A stretch of DNA of 64,000 nt from Helicobacter pylori (GTDB taxonomy: Bacteria; Campylobacterota; Campylobacteria; Campylobacterales; Helicobacteraceae). Numbering within the stretch: the stretch's first letter is position 1; each line of letters begins with the position of its first letter. Below are positions 9,991-22,295 of this stretch, piece after piece. A program made the translations under genes and the position numbers. The stretch is taken from contig NZ_CP051500.1 of the NCBI RefSeq assembly GCF_016755635.1, forward strand, positions 1,364,001 through 1,428,000. The letters are read 5' to 3'. The notes under the pieces were generated by a model that saw only the letters and a list, made by a program, of their open reading frames with translations, had not been told where the DNA came from and did no database searches.

Positions 9991-12396
9991 TAACATGTGC
10001 TTAAATGTATTTTCCCTTGCTCTTTCTAGCTTTTTGGTGTCGTAATAAACTTTGCGTATATCAAAAGGACGATAGTGAATGTCCTTGATGTATTGTTCAT
10101 TAAATTCATTACAATATTTTAAGACTTGCTCTTTTAAGCTTTCAGTGTTGTTGGAAATAAAAATTCTATCTTTTCCTGTAGCAATCCCCACACTTGAGAT
10201 TTGAAACATATCTTTAACGCTAAACCCTTGTTCATATTCATCTAACAAGCGCGTTTCTAAAGGCAACAGCAAGTAAAAAGGCTTTCTTGGGTTAAGCTCA
10301 AGCCACTCAATGCTATTCAAATCATTTTGGGCTAAAAAGGCGTATTTTTCAGCTCTTTCGCCATAAACATCATAATAGTGGATTTTTTGCTTTGTTATTT
10401 GCGGGTTTTTAACAAAGAGGTTAATGGACACGCCTTGTTTGATATTGAAAACATTTTTATCTTTTGCGCCTTGTGGGGTTTTCTCCTTTTTCCTCACATT
10501 TCCATGCAAGTTTAAGATATAAAGCTCATCGTAGCATTCTAAAAGAGAGCGCCTTAACCCTCTAAAAGTAGGGTTGTCTAAAAAGGCGTTATTAGAGATA
10601 AAGCCAAAAAGGCCATGCCCTAAAGATTCGATCTTGTTTTGAGCGAAACGCATGAATTTCACATAATCGTCTAAGATCCATTTAGAGTTTTGCTCATTTT
10701 GTAGTTTGTATTTGGAATAGAGTTTTTTAAGTTCGTTTAGGGCGTTTTTGCTGCCGCTTTGCTTTTGGGCTTGAATGTTTTTTAAAAGCGTTTTGATTTT
10801 ATCGGTGAGTTTAACCTTTTTTTCAATTTCTATGGTTTGAAATTCAGGCTCTATGTTGTAAGTGGCTTTCACTTCCCATTCAAACAAACCCTCATTACTG
10901 CTCGCCCCACTATAGGGGGGATTACCGGTGATGATAAGGATATTTTCATCTTTTTTAATTTCTTGAGCGTTTAAAAGCTCTGTTTCAAAAATCGGGTTTA
11001 GCCCACGATAAGCGGCGATCTCACTAGGCTGTATGAGGGTGTTAGTTAAAATGATTTTAAGCGCATCGTTTTCTTTGAGAGGTTTTTTAAATTCCTCCTT
11101 AAAGGCTTGGCTGAGATTCAAATGAGCGATCGCATAAGGAGCGATCAAATATTCAAACCCATAAAATTGCTTTAAGAGGTTTTGGTATTTGTCCTCTTTA
11201 GTGGAGATGCCTCCATCGCTTGTTTTCCTCATTTCTAGCGCTTTTCTGAACGCTTCTAATAAAAAAGTGCCCGTGCCGGTGGCAAAATCTAAGAGCTTGA
11301 TATTTTCGTTATCCAAAGCGCTTTTTAAGCCTAAGGGAGCGTCTTTGAAATGCATTTTAAGCAAACTATCCAAAGCGTTAATGATGAATTTCACCACAGA
11401 ATCTGGGGTGTAATACACGCCCTTACTCTCTCGCAATTTAGGGTCATAAGCGCTTAAAAAGGTTTCATAAAAGTGCAAATAAGGGTCTTTATTGTCATTC
11501 AAATCTTTAATGATGGAATCCATATCAACATGATTGATCAAGTTTAAAATTTCATTTAAAAGCCATTGGATTTCTTTAATCCCATCAAGTTTCTTTAAAA
11601 AATCCGCCATTTCTCTGATCACAGCGAAATTTTTAGGGATGGAACTCCTCACATTATCCAAATTAATTTTTTCAAAAGGGTGGTTGAGCTTGGCTAGAAA
11701 AAGGCTGTAGGTGAGCGTTTGAGCGAGCGCATCGCTAAAGTCTTCAAAGCTCAATTCTTCATAAAGATATTCTTTAAAATTATTAAAAATGCTAGAAACT
11801 TGCGTTTTTTCTTGGTATTTGATTAAAGCGTCTTTTAAATACCTGGTGCGCGGGCTTAAATGCGTTGCGAAATCTTTAGCGTTAGTGATAGGGGCTGCTT
11901 CGTGGTTGAAAAAGCTTTTGAACAATTCAATTAAATCGCGCTCGGTTTGCGGTTTGGGTTTTGGGGGTTTAGGGAGCTCATCAAGGCTAGCGACAGAGAT
12001 TTCTTTTTTGATTAAAGGGGCGTTATTTTCATCTTTCCCTACCCACATGAAATTAAGGTAATCGGTGAGCATGAGGTTAGGGTTTAATTCTAAATATTTA
12101 AGGATTTGTTTGTTTTTTTCGCTTTCTACAATCTTTCTAAGATCGGTCCCTACCCTTTTATTTTCTATATAGCCGATGTTAAGCCCTTGATAAGAGATGC
12201 GAAAATCAGGCTGACCCCCTTGTTTGTCTTTTTTAGGCTCATGTTCAATCTTAAATTCTTTATTAAAATTCTTTTTTAAACCATCAAGCAAGTTGTATAA
12301 AGAAGGGCGGTGCGTGAGTTCATTCTTTTCAGGCGTCAGATCTTTAATGCTTTCTAAATATTCTTTTAGCATGCCAATAACCCCTTTTTAAAGTTT

Positions 12397-14217
<1,821 letters not shown>

Positions 14218-14228
<11 letters not shown>

Positions 14229-15021
14229 GAAATTCCCCTATACTTTCCCCAAACTTCACGCTTTTTTCTTTCAAATCTTTAAAAGCGGTGTTTTGAATGA
14301 ATAAAACGATAGTAGAGCCCATTTCAAAATTCCCTAAATTATCCCCCTTTTTAACCTTAATGGGGGGGTTATAAGAGTAGGTTTGCGTGAAACGGACTTT
14401 AGCGTTAGTTTGGATATTCTTATCAAAATTGAAACGCATTTTACCCACATTTAACGCTCCCACCGCTACAAAATACAGCCTATTGCCTTGAATGTCTTTT
14501 GCAACCAGCGCCACTCTTTCATTGCCCACAAACAGATTTTTGTTTTTGTGTAATGAAGGCTTATTGACCGGCAGTAATTTCCCCGCAAAGCAACGAGCCT
14601 CTAAAATTTCTAAATCGCAAGGGGCGTGGTAGTGGTGGTAATCTTTGGGAGAAAGGTAAAAATTCACATAGAAAAAAGAAGGGCTTAAAGGGTTGATTTC
14701 GCCCACTAATTCATGCGCTTTATAGGGCATGCCTTTAATTTGTAAAGCGCTATCGTTGTCTAAAAAAGCGCATTCAGTGATCAAAGCATCGCAAGGCGCA
14801 ATGCATGCGTTAGGGGCTTTGTCAAAGGGTCGTTCTTTTTTTAAGGAGCGCGTGAAAAGAGCGTTCAAACTCTTATAGTTTTCTAAAGGCTCAAACTCGC
14901 TCAAATCAATTTTAAAGATCTTAACATAAAGGGCGTTGATGCCTTTTTGGATAAAAGAAGGGAATTCATAGCCAGCGACAGAGCCAAAAAGTCTTGAAAG
15001 AGCGTTGCTTAAAGCTATCAT
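14218..15021 (-). CDS. psd: Phosphatidylserine decarboxylase proenzyme
   Basis: Psd makes phosphatidylethanolamine, the main phospholipid of the cell, from phosphatidylserine at the inner membrane. It is made as an inactive precursor that cleaves itself at a C-terminal LGST-like site. Here the motif reads [10 protein letters not shown] (about residues 228-237); the Ser becomes the pyruvoyl group. YHHYHAPCD (about 127-135) is the conserved catalytic histidine block. 267 residues, typical. Overlaps the upstream gene by 4 bases and nadA by 11. Confidence 0.95.
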
Positions 15022-15521
15022 TTTAACCCTGCCATGTTCAATACAAACTCCACCTCGCCCTTACTCACTTTAAATTCTTTAGAAATAGAATCCACGCTAT
15101 AGCCTTCTTGATACATTTTCAAAACCTGTTTTTCGTTGATTCCATCGCTAGCGGCATAATGCCCCATGTCTTTGAATTTGTTTTCTAAAATAATGATTTT
15201 TTCTTCTAAATAATCGCGCTCTTTATCCATGGATTTTTGGATTTCTTGCAACTGGTTATAAAGGTGTGAAAGAGTCGTTTTTAATGAGCTGTCCTCTTTA
15301 GTGCTCTTTTCTAAAGAAAGGCTTTCCAAACGCCCCTCTAATTCTTTCAAGCGCTTAGAATAGATATAATTTTCTTGATAGGATTCATCTAAGGTTTTTT
15401 CTAAACGCCTCATTTTATGGTAAAACTCTTTTTCTTTAAGATACAAATACCCCACCAAGCACACCAACACCAATAAAATCGCCCCTAAAACGACCATAAA
15501 CAAATCATTAGAAGATAACAT
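15018..15521 (-). CDS. Single-pass membrane coiled-coil protein with C-terminal helix-turn-helix-like segment
   Basis: 167 residues. One membrane helix near the N-terminus (about 7-28, [19 protein letters not shown]) is followed by a long charged coiled coil (30-120). The last 40 residues ([20 protein letters not shown] ... [11 protein letters not shown]) resemble a helix-turn-helix of the DUF6115 type. I know of no function. It sits between psd and a small basic-charge gene in a compact operon. A cytoplasmic, membrane-tethered regulator or scaffold would fit, but that is speculation. Confidence 0.8.
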   Translation of the reverse strand: MLSSNDLFMVVLGAILLVLVCLVGYLYLKEKEFYHKMRRLEKTLDESYQENYIYSKRLKELEGRLESLSLEKSTKEDSSLKTTLSHLYNQLQEIQKSMDKERDYLEEKIIILENKFKDMGHYAASDGINEKQVLKMYQEGYSVDSISKEFKVSKGEVEFVLNMAGLK

Positions 15522-15533
15522 GATTGCTCCCGT

Positions 15534-16028
15534 TCATAATTTCAAGCCTTTCCTTTCGCTATAGACAATGAAAGAATCATAACGCTTAATGTCTAAGGCG
15601 TGCATGCGAGTGATTTCTAAAAAATCTTTATCCCTAGCCACGCCAAAAAAGGCTAGGATTTTCCCCTCTAACACACAACGCCCATAGTAAGTTTGAGGCG
15701 CTATCAAGCTTTGTTTTTTTAAGCAAATAAGCCCATGCCCTAAAGCGATGATGCGGTTATTTTGCTCCAATTCAAGCAAATTTTCTTTTAAAAGCAGGCT
15801 CTCTAATTTTTCTAATTTAAAATACAGCGCTTTGAGTAATTCCAGAGTGTCATTTTCAACGTTCAAGCGTGAAAAATCAAAGCCAGAATTTAACCAATCA
15901 AATTCTTCTAACACCGCTAAAGAGCGTTTAGTTTTAGAGATGAACCTTTCATAAGAGAACGATAAATCGCATTGGACTAAGCGCGTTTCAAACCCTAAAG
16001 CTTGGGATCTTAAAACCAACTCATGCAT
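15534..16028 (-). CDS. Conserved Helicobacter protein, possible PilZ-like fold
   Basis: About 164 residues if started at MHELVLRSQALG (16028). A longer in-frame start at 16085 would add a hydrophobic stretch but would overlap the prenyltransferase gene by 65 bp, so I prefer the short form, which overlaps only 8 bp. The C-terminal half (IIALGHGLICLKK, YGRCVLEGKILAF, FLEITRMHAL) is beta-rich and loosely resembles PilZ-type beta barrels; no diagnostic RxxxR is seen. Function unknown. Confidence 0.7.
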   Translation of the reverse strand: MHELVLRSQALGFETRLVQCDLSFSYERFISKTKRSLAVLEEFDWLNSGFDFSRLNVENDTLELLKALYFKLEKLESLLLKENLLELEQNNRIIALGHGLICLKKQSLIAPQTYYGRCVLEGKILAFFGVARDKDFLEITRMHALDIKRYDSFIVYSERKGLKL

Positions 16029-16905
16029 GCTTAAACCCCACATCAAGGACGATAAAAATAAAAAACACCACCCCCAAATAGCCATTACTCACAAAAAAGG
16101 CTTTAGGAATGTTTTTATAATCTCTGGCCACTAAGATCTGCTCATAGAGTAAAATCAAGGCTGAAACCCCTAAGCCTAAATACGCAAAAAGCCCCCCATG
16201 ATAGTATTTCACAAAAAAAAACCAGCAGATCAGCGCTACAAGGTGTGAGAGCCTTGAAAGGTTCAAACACCATTTTTCCCCTAATTTACTAGGAATGGAA
16301 AACAAGCCTCTCTCTTTATCAAACTCCATATCCTGTAAAGAATAGAGCAAATCAAACCCAGCCACCCATAGCATCACCCCTAAAGCCAAAAAGACATTCC
16401 ATAAAGGGATCGCTCCTAAAACCGCCACGCTTCCCGCAATGGGGGCCAAACCCAAAGCCAAACCCACAACAAAATGCACCAAAGAAGAAAAGCGCTTGAA
16501 ATACGAATACCCCCCTAAAATGATTAAAAAAGGTAACGAAAGCTTGAAAGCTAAAGGGTTGATGAAATAGCTCACTACCACGAATAAAAGAGCGTTTGAA
16601 ACGCTAAAAACCACCATGCCTTTAACGCTGATCCTACCATCCACGCTCGGGCGGTTTTTGGTCCTTGGGTTATCCCTATCAATGTCTCTATCCACCAAGC
16701 GGTTAAACCCCATAGCGAAATTTCTCGCCCCTAATAAGGCTAAAAAACAAAGGATTAAGGTTTCTAAGCCAAAAAAGAGCGTTTGATTTTTTTGATAGGA
16801 GCTTATGACCATAGCCATGAGTAAAAACATGCTAGAAAATATCGTATGCTCCAAAGCGACCAATTCGCTTAAAGCTTTGATTTTGTGCGTGATTTTTTTA
16901 AGCAA
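16021..16905 (-). CDS. mqnP: UbiA-family prenyltransferase, probably MqnP of the futalosine menaquinone pathway
   Basis: A 294-residue integral membrane protein with eight or nine hydrophobic helices and both Asp-rich motifs of the family. NRLVDRDIDRDNPRTKNR (about 68-85) binds the Mg-diphosphate, and DLLYSLQDMEFDKERG (about 185-200) is the second site. It is often labelled UbiA. H. pylori lacks ubiquinone and makes menaquinone through futalosine, so prenylation of a futalosine-derived intermediate (MqnP) is the likely real role. That assignment is from known physiology, not from this sequence alone. Confidence 0.88.
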   Translation of the reverse strand: MLKKITHKIKALSELVALEHTIFSSMFLLMAMVISSYQKNQTLFFGLETLILCFLALLGARNFAMGFNRLVDRDIDRDNPRTKNRPSVDGRISVKGMVVFSVSNALLFVVVSYFINPLAFKLSLPFLIILGGYSYFKRFSSLVHFVVGLALGLAPIAGSVAVLGAIPLWNVFLALGVMLWVAGFDLLYSLQDMEFDKERGLFSIPSKLGEKWCLNLSRLSHLVALICWFFFVKYYHGGLFAYLGLGVSALILLYEQILVARDYKNIPKAFFVSNGYLGVVFFIFIVLDVGFKHA

Positions 16906-16933
16906 TTATTTGATCCCTAATAAAATGACTTTT

Positions 16934-18247
16934 CTAACCTACAATTAAGCTAGGCATTATAATATATTGATAGCAACAATACAAGAAAAAGCCCGCGCTC
17001 AAAACATTCATGCTTAAATAAACTTTAAAAAAACGCGCGCTTAAAATCGTTAAAAATAAATGCACCCCTAAAAGCCATAAAGGCGAAGAAACCGAAATCG
17101 TAGGGATTGTTAAAGGCATGCTTAAAAGGCGATCCAACAAAGACCCTAAACCCACCGCATGCAAGAACAAACTCAAAGGGAAAAACACGATAAAAATCAA
17201 GCCTAAAGGAATGCTAAAGAGCTGGTAGGGCGAAAACATAGGGAAAAAGGCATGCGCGATAATGAGCATGTTCAAAAACACCAACACGCTTAAGCTTATG
17301 GCTTGAAAAGATCGCGCCAAAAAAGAAGAGGTTTTAAAAAAAATTTGAGTGTGTTTTAAGAATAAAAAAATATACCACACCCCACAAACAGAAAGCAAAA
17401 ACCCCACGCTAAAAAGCAATTTAGGGAGTAACGCTATAGCGATACAACACGCTAAAATCAAAAGCTTAAAACTCAAAAGCCTTACCCCAAAAAAGCATGC
17501 CAAAAACCCTAACAAGCCCATTAAAAACGCCCTGAAAAAAGAGGGTAAAAAATCTAATAGCAATAAATACCCTAGCAAAAAAACCCACACCAAAACCCCT
17601 ATATCATAAAAAGCGTTCCTATAAGGGAAATAGCATTTTTGTAAGGGGGTATAAAAAAGAGAGAAAAGAAAATACACGCTCGCGCTCAAAATCCCTAAAT
17701 GAAACCCGCTAATGGCTAATAAGTGGTTGATCCCTAGCGCGTTAGCCCTATCTCTTAAGTCTTTATTCAAGCTATCCCCTATAAATAACGCTCGATACAA
17801 ATTCCCTACTAAAGCGCTTGAATGAGTGCTATCAATGAAGTCGCGCCAATGCGATTTGAAATCTTGTTTCCGTGTTAAAGAAAAAGAATAAGTTTGAAAA
17901 AAGCATGATCTTAAAGACTCCAAAAACGAGCAAGGTTTGATTTTGCCAAAAAATTGCGCGTAGCGGTATTGGAGGTTTTTTAAAGGCTCTTTAATGGTGG
18001 CATAAAAGATCATGCCCTTTGATTGGAGCTTTAAAACAAAATAGGTTTTTTGATCTTTAGTTTTGGGGTATTGCAACAAGATTTGAGCGTTCAGGCTTGT
18101 AGGTTTTGAAAAATCAAGCTTTTGGTAATTCAAATATTCTAAATAAAGATTGAGCGCTAACAAAAGGCTTAAAACAACCCCACACCATAAGTATTCTTTG
18201 GGGGTTGTAAGAAGTTCAAACGCCCCCTGAAAAGTTTTGTCTTTCAA
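16934..18247 (-). CDS. comEC: ComEC/Rec2-type DNA uptake channel, short form
   Basis: ComEC carries incoming single-stranded DNA across the inner membrane during natural transformation; H. pylori is constitutively competent. The 437 residues have an N-terminal helix pair, an extracytoplasmic segment, then the competence core starting ALGINHLLAISGFHLGILSA (about 164-183) and many membrane helices. The C-terminal metallo-beta-lactamase-like domain of Bacillus ComEC is absent, as is usual here. The start is TTG, placed in TTGA where it overlaps the dnaB stop, so translation is coupled to dnaB. Confidence 0.92.
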   Translation of the reverse strand: MKDKTFQGAFELLTTPKEYLWCGVVLSLLLALNLYLEYLNYQKLDFSKPTSLNAQILLQYPKTKDQKTYFVLKLQSKGMIFYATIKEPLKNLQYRYAQFFGKIKPCSFLESLRSCFFQTYSFSLTRKQDFKSHWRDFIDSTHSSALVGNLYRALFIGDSLNKDLRDRANALGINHLLAISGFHLGILSASVYFLFSLFYTPLQKCYFPYRNAFYDIGVLVWVFLLGYLLLLDFLPSFFRAFLMGLLGFLACFFGVRLLSFKLLILACCIAIALLPKLLFSVGFLLSVCGVWYIFLFLKHTQIFFKTSSFLARSFQAISLSVLVFLNMLIIAHAFFPMFSPYQLFSIPLGLIFIVFFPLSLFLHAVGLGSLLDRLLSMPLTIPTISVSSPLWLLGVHLFLTILSARFFKVYLSMNVLSAGFFLYCCYQYIIMPSLIVG

Positions 18248-19710
18248 GTTGTAACTATATCATAATCCACTTTAGTTTCTTGCCCCTCTTCTAAATGAGA
18301 ATCTATGGGCATGTCTTCATAGCGCGTGAAAGGAGCGTTAAAGCGCGTATAAACCGTTCCTGTAGCCCCATTCCTGTTTTTAGCCACAATGATTTCAGCC
18401 TCTTCAATACTGCCATTTTGCTTGTGGATACGCCTTTCTTCATGAACTTTTAGGTGCAACTCTTGCGCCTCTTCAACTTTGCCTTCTTTTTTGAGCTTGT
18501 CTATTTTGTTGTCTTCAGCCCTCATTTGATAGATATAGCCTCTATATAAAAATAAAACAATATCAGCGTCTTGTTCAATCCCTCCGCTGTCTTTAATGTC
18601 AGAAAGAATGGGCCGTTTATCGTCCCTATTTTCCAGGCTGCGGTTGAGTTGGACTAACGCTATGATAGGGATTTCTAATTCCCTGGCTAAAGTTTTAAGC
18701 TCCCTTGAAATTTCAGCGATCTGTTCATGGCGTTCTTTAGTAGCTTTGCTCCCTGACATGAGCTGCAAATAGTCAATAAAAGCGATACCCAATTCCTTGT
18801 GTTGGGATTTAAGCTTTCGCAGTTGCAAGCGGATCTGTTCTATCCTCACATAACTTTTATCGTAGAAAAAGAGTTTTTTGCAAGAAAGGTGATCGTAGCA
18901 TTTGGCTAAATTTTCCCATTGATCATCATCAAGCCTCCCGCTTTCTAAATCATGCATGTTAATAGAAGTGAGATCCGATAACGCCCTTAAAGCGAGTTGC
19001 TCTGCGGACATTTCCAAACTAAAAACCGCTACCCCCCTATCGTCATTGAGTGCGCTTAAGACCATGTTCATCATCAAACTGGTTTTACCCATAGACGGCC
19101 TTGCCCCTATAATGACTAAACTCCCCTTATTAAAACCGCTCGTATAATTATCCAATTGGACAAAGCCAGTCGGTATGCCAGTAACTTCCAAACTCCCCTT
19201 TCTTTGGTTTTCTGTGATGAGATCCATTGCGCTTTCAAGCACTTCTTTAATGCTTCTAAAGCCCTCTATGGTGCTGCCATTCAATAACGCATAGACTTCT
19301 CGCTCCACAGCGCCTAAAATATCGCTGGATTTTTGCGCGCTTTCTAGGGCTTGCTCTCTAATGGTGTTAGCCAAGCCAAAAAGTTTTCGTTTAATGGAAG
19401 CGTTTTTAATCTCTTCCACATAGGCTTCAATATTATCTATAGGGCTTGCCGCAAAAATAGCGACCAGATCTTCTTCTTTGATTTGCTTGTCTTTAGGCAT
19501 TTTTTGGCGGATAAAATTCTCATCAATGGGGCAATTTTCTTCATGCAGTTTTAAGGCGATTTCAAAAAACAAGCCGTTAGGCGGGTAGTAAAAATCGCTA
19601 GGCTCTAAAACGCTATGAACCTCTTCAATCTTATGATTGGCCAACACAATGCCTGAAAGCACGATCCTTTCCATATTTTGCAATTGCTGCAAATGCTTTA
19701 AATGATCCAT
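18244..19710 (-). CDS. dnaB: Replicative DNA helicase
   Basis: DnaB is the hexameric helicase that unwinds DNA 5' to 3' at the replication fork. The 488-residue protein has the N-terminal helical collar domain (1-110), a linker, and a RecA-like motor. Walker A is GARPSMGKTSLMM (about 197-209), Walker B is IAFIDYLQLM, and the arginine-finger/sensor region is IKDSGGIEQDADIVLFLYR. The C-terminus shows a charged insertion (KKEGKVEEAQELHLK), which looks like the Helicobacter-specific insertion described for this helicase. Preceded by AAGGAT close to the ATG. Confidence 0.97.
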   Translation of the reverse strand: MDHLKHLQQLQNMERIVLSGIVLANHKIEEVHSVLEPSDFYYPPNGLFFEIALKLHEENCPIDENFIRQKMPKDKQIKEEDLVAIFAASPIDNIEAYVEEIKNASIKRKLFGLANTIREQALESAQKSSDILGAVEREVYALLNGSTIEGFRSIKEVLESAMDLITENQRKGSLEVTGIPTGFVQLDNYTSGFNKGSLVIIGARPSMGKTSLMMNMVLSALNDDRGVAVFSLEMSAEQLALRALSDLTSINMHDLESGRLDDDQWENLAKCYDHLSCKKLFFYDKSYVRIEQIRLQLRKLKSQHKELGIAFIDYLQLMSGSKATKERHEQIAEISRELKTLARELEIPIIALVQLNRSLENRDDKRPILSDIKDSGGIEQDADIVLFLYRGYIYQMRAEDNKIDKLKKEGKVEEAQELHLKVHEERRIHKQNGSIEEAEIIVAKNRNGATGTVYTRFNAPFTRYEDMPIDSHLEEGQETKVDYDIVTT

Positions 19711-19720
19711 TTTTATCCTT

Positions 19721-21121
19721 TTATAATCGTTTGATCTTTTCTATCAAATCTAGGGGCGTTAAAGCGTAATTATTCTTAAATTCTAAACTCGCTATAGCGT
19801 GCGCTAAACTTGCGTTAATAGCGGCGTCTAAAGGCGTGTAGTGTTGAGAAAGCAAGCTTAAAATAAGCCCCGCCAACACATCGCCACTGCCTGCTTTGGC
19901 TAAAGCCACGCTCCCTAAAATGTTGATAAAAACCCGCCCTTGATGAGCGATTAGGGTATTAGCCCCTTTTAAAAGCAAAACCACCTTGGGGTATTTTTGA
20001 GAAAAATCCCTTGCGATTTCTAGTTTATTATCTAATAATTCTAGCATGCTTATATGGATCCCTACTAATTTTAATAACGATAAAAACTCTTTGGGGTGAG
20101 GGGTTAAAACGACTTCTTTTTCTAAAGCTTGTAACATCTCTTTATGATAAAAAACGCCCGCATCTAAAACGCATGGGGCTAATTCAAGCCACTTGTTAAA
20201 ATCCTTTGGGAAACCCTCTAACCCCATGCCAAGAGCGAACGCGCTCAATGGGTTAGGGAAATTTTCACAAAAAACCAATTCTAAAGGCTTGTTACTGGAA
20301 GTTATCTCGCATTCTAACGCTTGAACGCTCACCACCCCAGATCCAAAACTTAACGCACTTATTGCGCTCAATAACCCCGCCCCACTATGCTTGCCTAAAA
20401 GAACATGCGCATGCCCGTAATCGCCTTTATGAGCGTTTTTTTTATCCCTTAAGGGCAGTTTGAGATCGCTTTTTTCTAATAAAAAAGTGTCCGTTGGGAT
20501 CTCATAGATTTGATTAAAAACCCCCAAATGCCCCACTTTCAATTCCCCTACATAGTCTTTAGCCCTATCGCTTAATAAGCATGATTTGATAGCGCCCATG
20601 CTGATAGTCGTATCCGCTTTAAACGCTCCCTTATCCACCCTGCCTTTAGAATCTATCCCGCTAGGAATGTCGCAAGCGATTTTAAAGCGCGCTTTTTGAG
20701 AAAGGCTTTCAAAGTTTAAAAACGGCTCTAATCCGCCCTTAAAAGCGCTCCCTACCACGCAATCCACTAAAACATCGCATTCTAAATTTTGATTAAGGGC
20801 GTTTTCTTCGTATGTTTTGATGGTTACCCCTGCTTTTTTAGCCCTTTCTTGTTGCAATTGGCACATGGGGCTTTTGGCTAATTTCATTTCAAAAACTAGC
20901 ACTTCAAAACGCCCTATTAAACGCCTGGCTAGAGCATAGCCATCGCCTCCATTATCCCCGCTCCCACAAAGGATAATGACTTTAGCGCCTAAAGAAGCGT
21001 TTTGTAAAACCGCCCTTTCTAAAGCCATAGCGGCGTTTTCCATTAAAATGTCTTCGCTTAAAAACAATTCTTCAATCGCCCTTTTGTCTAGAGCATTCCC
21101 TTTTTCATACACTGAAAGCAT
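19721..21121 (-). CDS. nnr: Bifunctional NAD(P)HX epimerase / ADP-dependent dehydratase
   Basis: Repairs hydrated NADH and NADPH. The N-terminal YjeF/NnrE domain (about 1-210; [17 protein letters not shown]) epimerises NADHX. The C-terminal ribokinase-like NnrD domain (about 220-466; TPHPKEF and [14 protein letters not shown]) dehydrates it with ADP. I place the start at 21121 ([11 protein letters not shown]) because AAGGATAAAA immediately precedes it and the upstream crdS frame ends at 21124. A longer in-frame start at 21145 would overlap crdS. Fused two-domain length of about 466 residues is standard. Confidence 0.92.
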   Translation of the reverse strand: MLSVYEKGNALDKRAIEELFLSEDILMENAAMALERAVLQNASLGAKVIILCGSGDNGGDGYALARRLIGRFEVLVFEMKLAKSPMCQLQQERAKKAGVTIKTYEENALNQNLECDVLVDCVVGSAFKGGLEPFLNFESLSQKARFKIACDIPSGIDSKGRVDKGAFKADTTISMGAIKSCLLSDRAKDYVGELKVGHLGVFNQIYEIPTDTFLLEKSDLKLPLRDKKNAHKGDYGHAHVLLGKHSGAGLLSAISALSFGSGVVSVQALECEITSSNKPLELVFCENFPNPLSAFALGMGLEGFPKDFNKWLELAPCVLDAGVFYHKEMLQALEKEVVLTPHPKEFLSLLKLVGIHISMLELLDNKLEIARDFSQKYPKVVLLLKGANTLIAHQGRVFINILGSVALAKAGSGDVLAGLILSLLSQHYTPLDAAINASLAHAIASLEFKNNYALTPLDLIEKIKRL

Positions 21122-21123
21122 TT

Positions 21124-22295
21124 TTATCCTTGAAAATGAATACAAAACGAATTTTCGTAAAACGATCCTTTTAAAGAGGGTTCGCTATGAATTTCTAAAC
21201 GCATTTTATACTTTTCGCACACTTTTTTCACTAAATCTAACCCTATACCATAACCCAACACGCTAGAATTGAAACGCGCGTAACGGACGCTTAAATCTTT
21301 AATCTTATCTTTAGGGATTTCATACCCCAAATTTTTCACTTTCAAAAACTCAGGCGTTAGCTCTATGTGGATATACCCATGCATGACACTGTATTTGATC
21401 GCGTTCATGAGCAAATTACTATAAAGCGAAATGAAATCCTGCTCTTTAGCCTTAATCTCCACTCCCACTAAATCGCTTTTAAATTCCAGCTTGTGGTAGT
21501 CTATCATCTCGCTAAAAAGCGTGTTTTCTTTGGTGATTAGGGCTTTTAAATCTAAAAGCATGGGGGATTCGCGCTCAATATCTTGCATCACTAAATACGA
21601 GAGCGAGCGGTATAAAAAACTCATGCGCTGGATAGCGATTTTAATGCGGCGGTGTTGTTGGTTGTCTTCTAAGGTTTTTAACGACAAGACTAAAGCGCTC
21701 ATGGGGGTGTTTAATTCATGCGTGGTGTTTTTTAAAAAATGATCAATACGGGTGATTTCATTCCTAATGGGCTTTAAAAACAAACGCCCCAAAAACACAG
21801 AAACCCCTATCACGCATAAAAACGCTACGACAAACACTAAAACAATGTTACGATACAAAGAATAAAAATGAAGGGGTTTAGAATTTTTAAAAAGCATTTT
21901 AGCCACGCCTAAATGAGCGAAAGTTTCATCGCTAAACAGGTAATACTCTCCCCTAAAACTAAAAAAGCCCGCTTCCTTATGGTTTTTAATCAAATTTGCG
22001 CTTTCAGGGATATTAGAATACAAAACACGCCTTTTATTATCAAAAAGGGCTATGGAAGCGTCTTTATAGCGTGAAATCAGAGCGTTTAAAGCGTTTTGAT
22101 AATCCCCATGCGTTTGCATGTGCAAGGCAACCACTTCGCTAGCGATCTTAGAAGCCATTTTATCCATGTCCATGCGTATCATTTTGATTTTTTCGTTTTT
22201 TTCATAGTTAAACGCTAAAACGCTAATCACTAGCATCAACACAAACGAAGAGCCCAAATAAGCCCCTAAAAAGAGTTTGAGGGATTTTTTTTCAT
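21124..22295 (-). CDS. crdS: Sensor histidine kinase CrdS, off-frame at an A8 tract after its ATG
   Basis: CrdS is the kinase of the CrdRS copper-response system. The body shows an N-terminal membrane helix, a periplasmic sensor (about 40-140), a second helix (about 145-165), the His box [17 protein letters not shown], the N box [10 protein letters not shown], and the G box [11 protein letters not shown]. An ATG at 22295 overlaps the crdR stop as ATGA, the expected coupled start. The following A8 (22285-22292) leads to a stop after nine codons. With A9 it would read [17 protein letters not shown] and run on in frame to the membrane helix. The only in-frame substitute is a TTG near 22257 with no good ribosome site. 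Confidence 0.87.
22285..22292. repeat. T8/A8 homopolymer directly after the crdS ATG
   Basis: Eight A on the coding (minus) strand immediately after ATG. A9 (or A6) would place ATG in frame with crdS; A8 gives ATG AAA AAA AAT CCC and soon TAG. This is a candidate slipped-strand switch controlling copper sensing. Confidence 0.85.

Larger units (their letters stand above)
8887..12372 (-). pseudogene. Type IIG restriction-modification enzyme, broken into three frames at poly-C tracts
   Basis: The first 811 codons (12372-9937) give an N-terminal PD-(D/E)XK nuclease (PDF at 55-57, then E70 and K72 in YIENK). Next come adenine methylase motif I (LDFATGTGTF, 361-370) and motif IV NPPY (484-487). 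The protein thus combines cutting, methylation and target recognition. At a C7 run (9984-9990, minus strand) the frame moves; one more C would join it to a 300-residue segment ending at 9017, which contains the conserved C-terminal part (about 9868-9250). A third frame (to 8887) carries another terminal segment. I see three related blocks of the form N-x-A-L-I-x-x-R ... P-L-Y/F, suggesting a mosaic or stacked specificity region. Confidence 0.82.
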
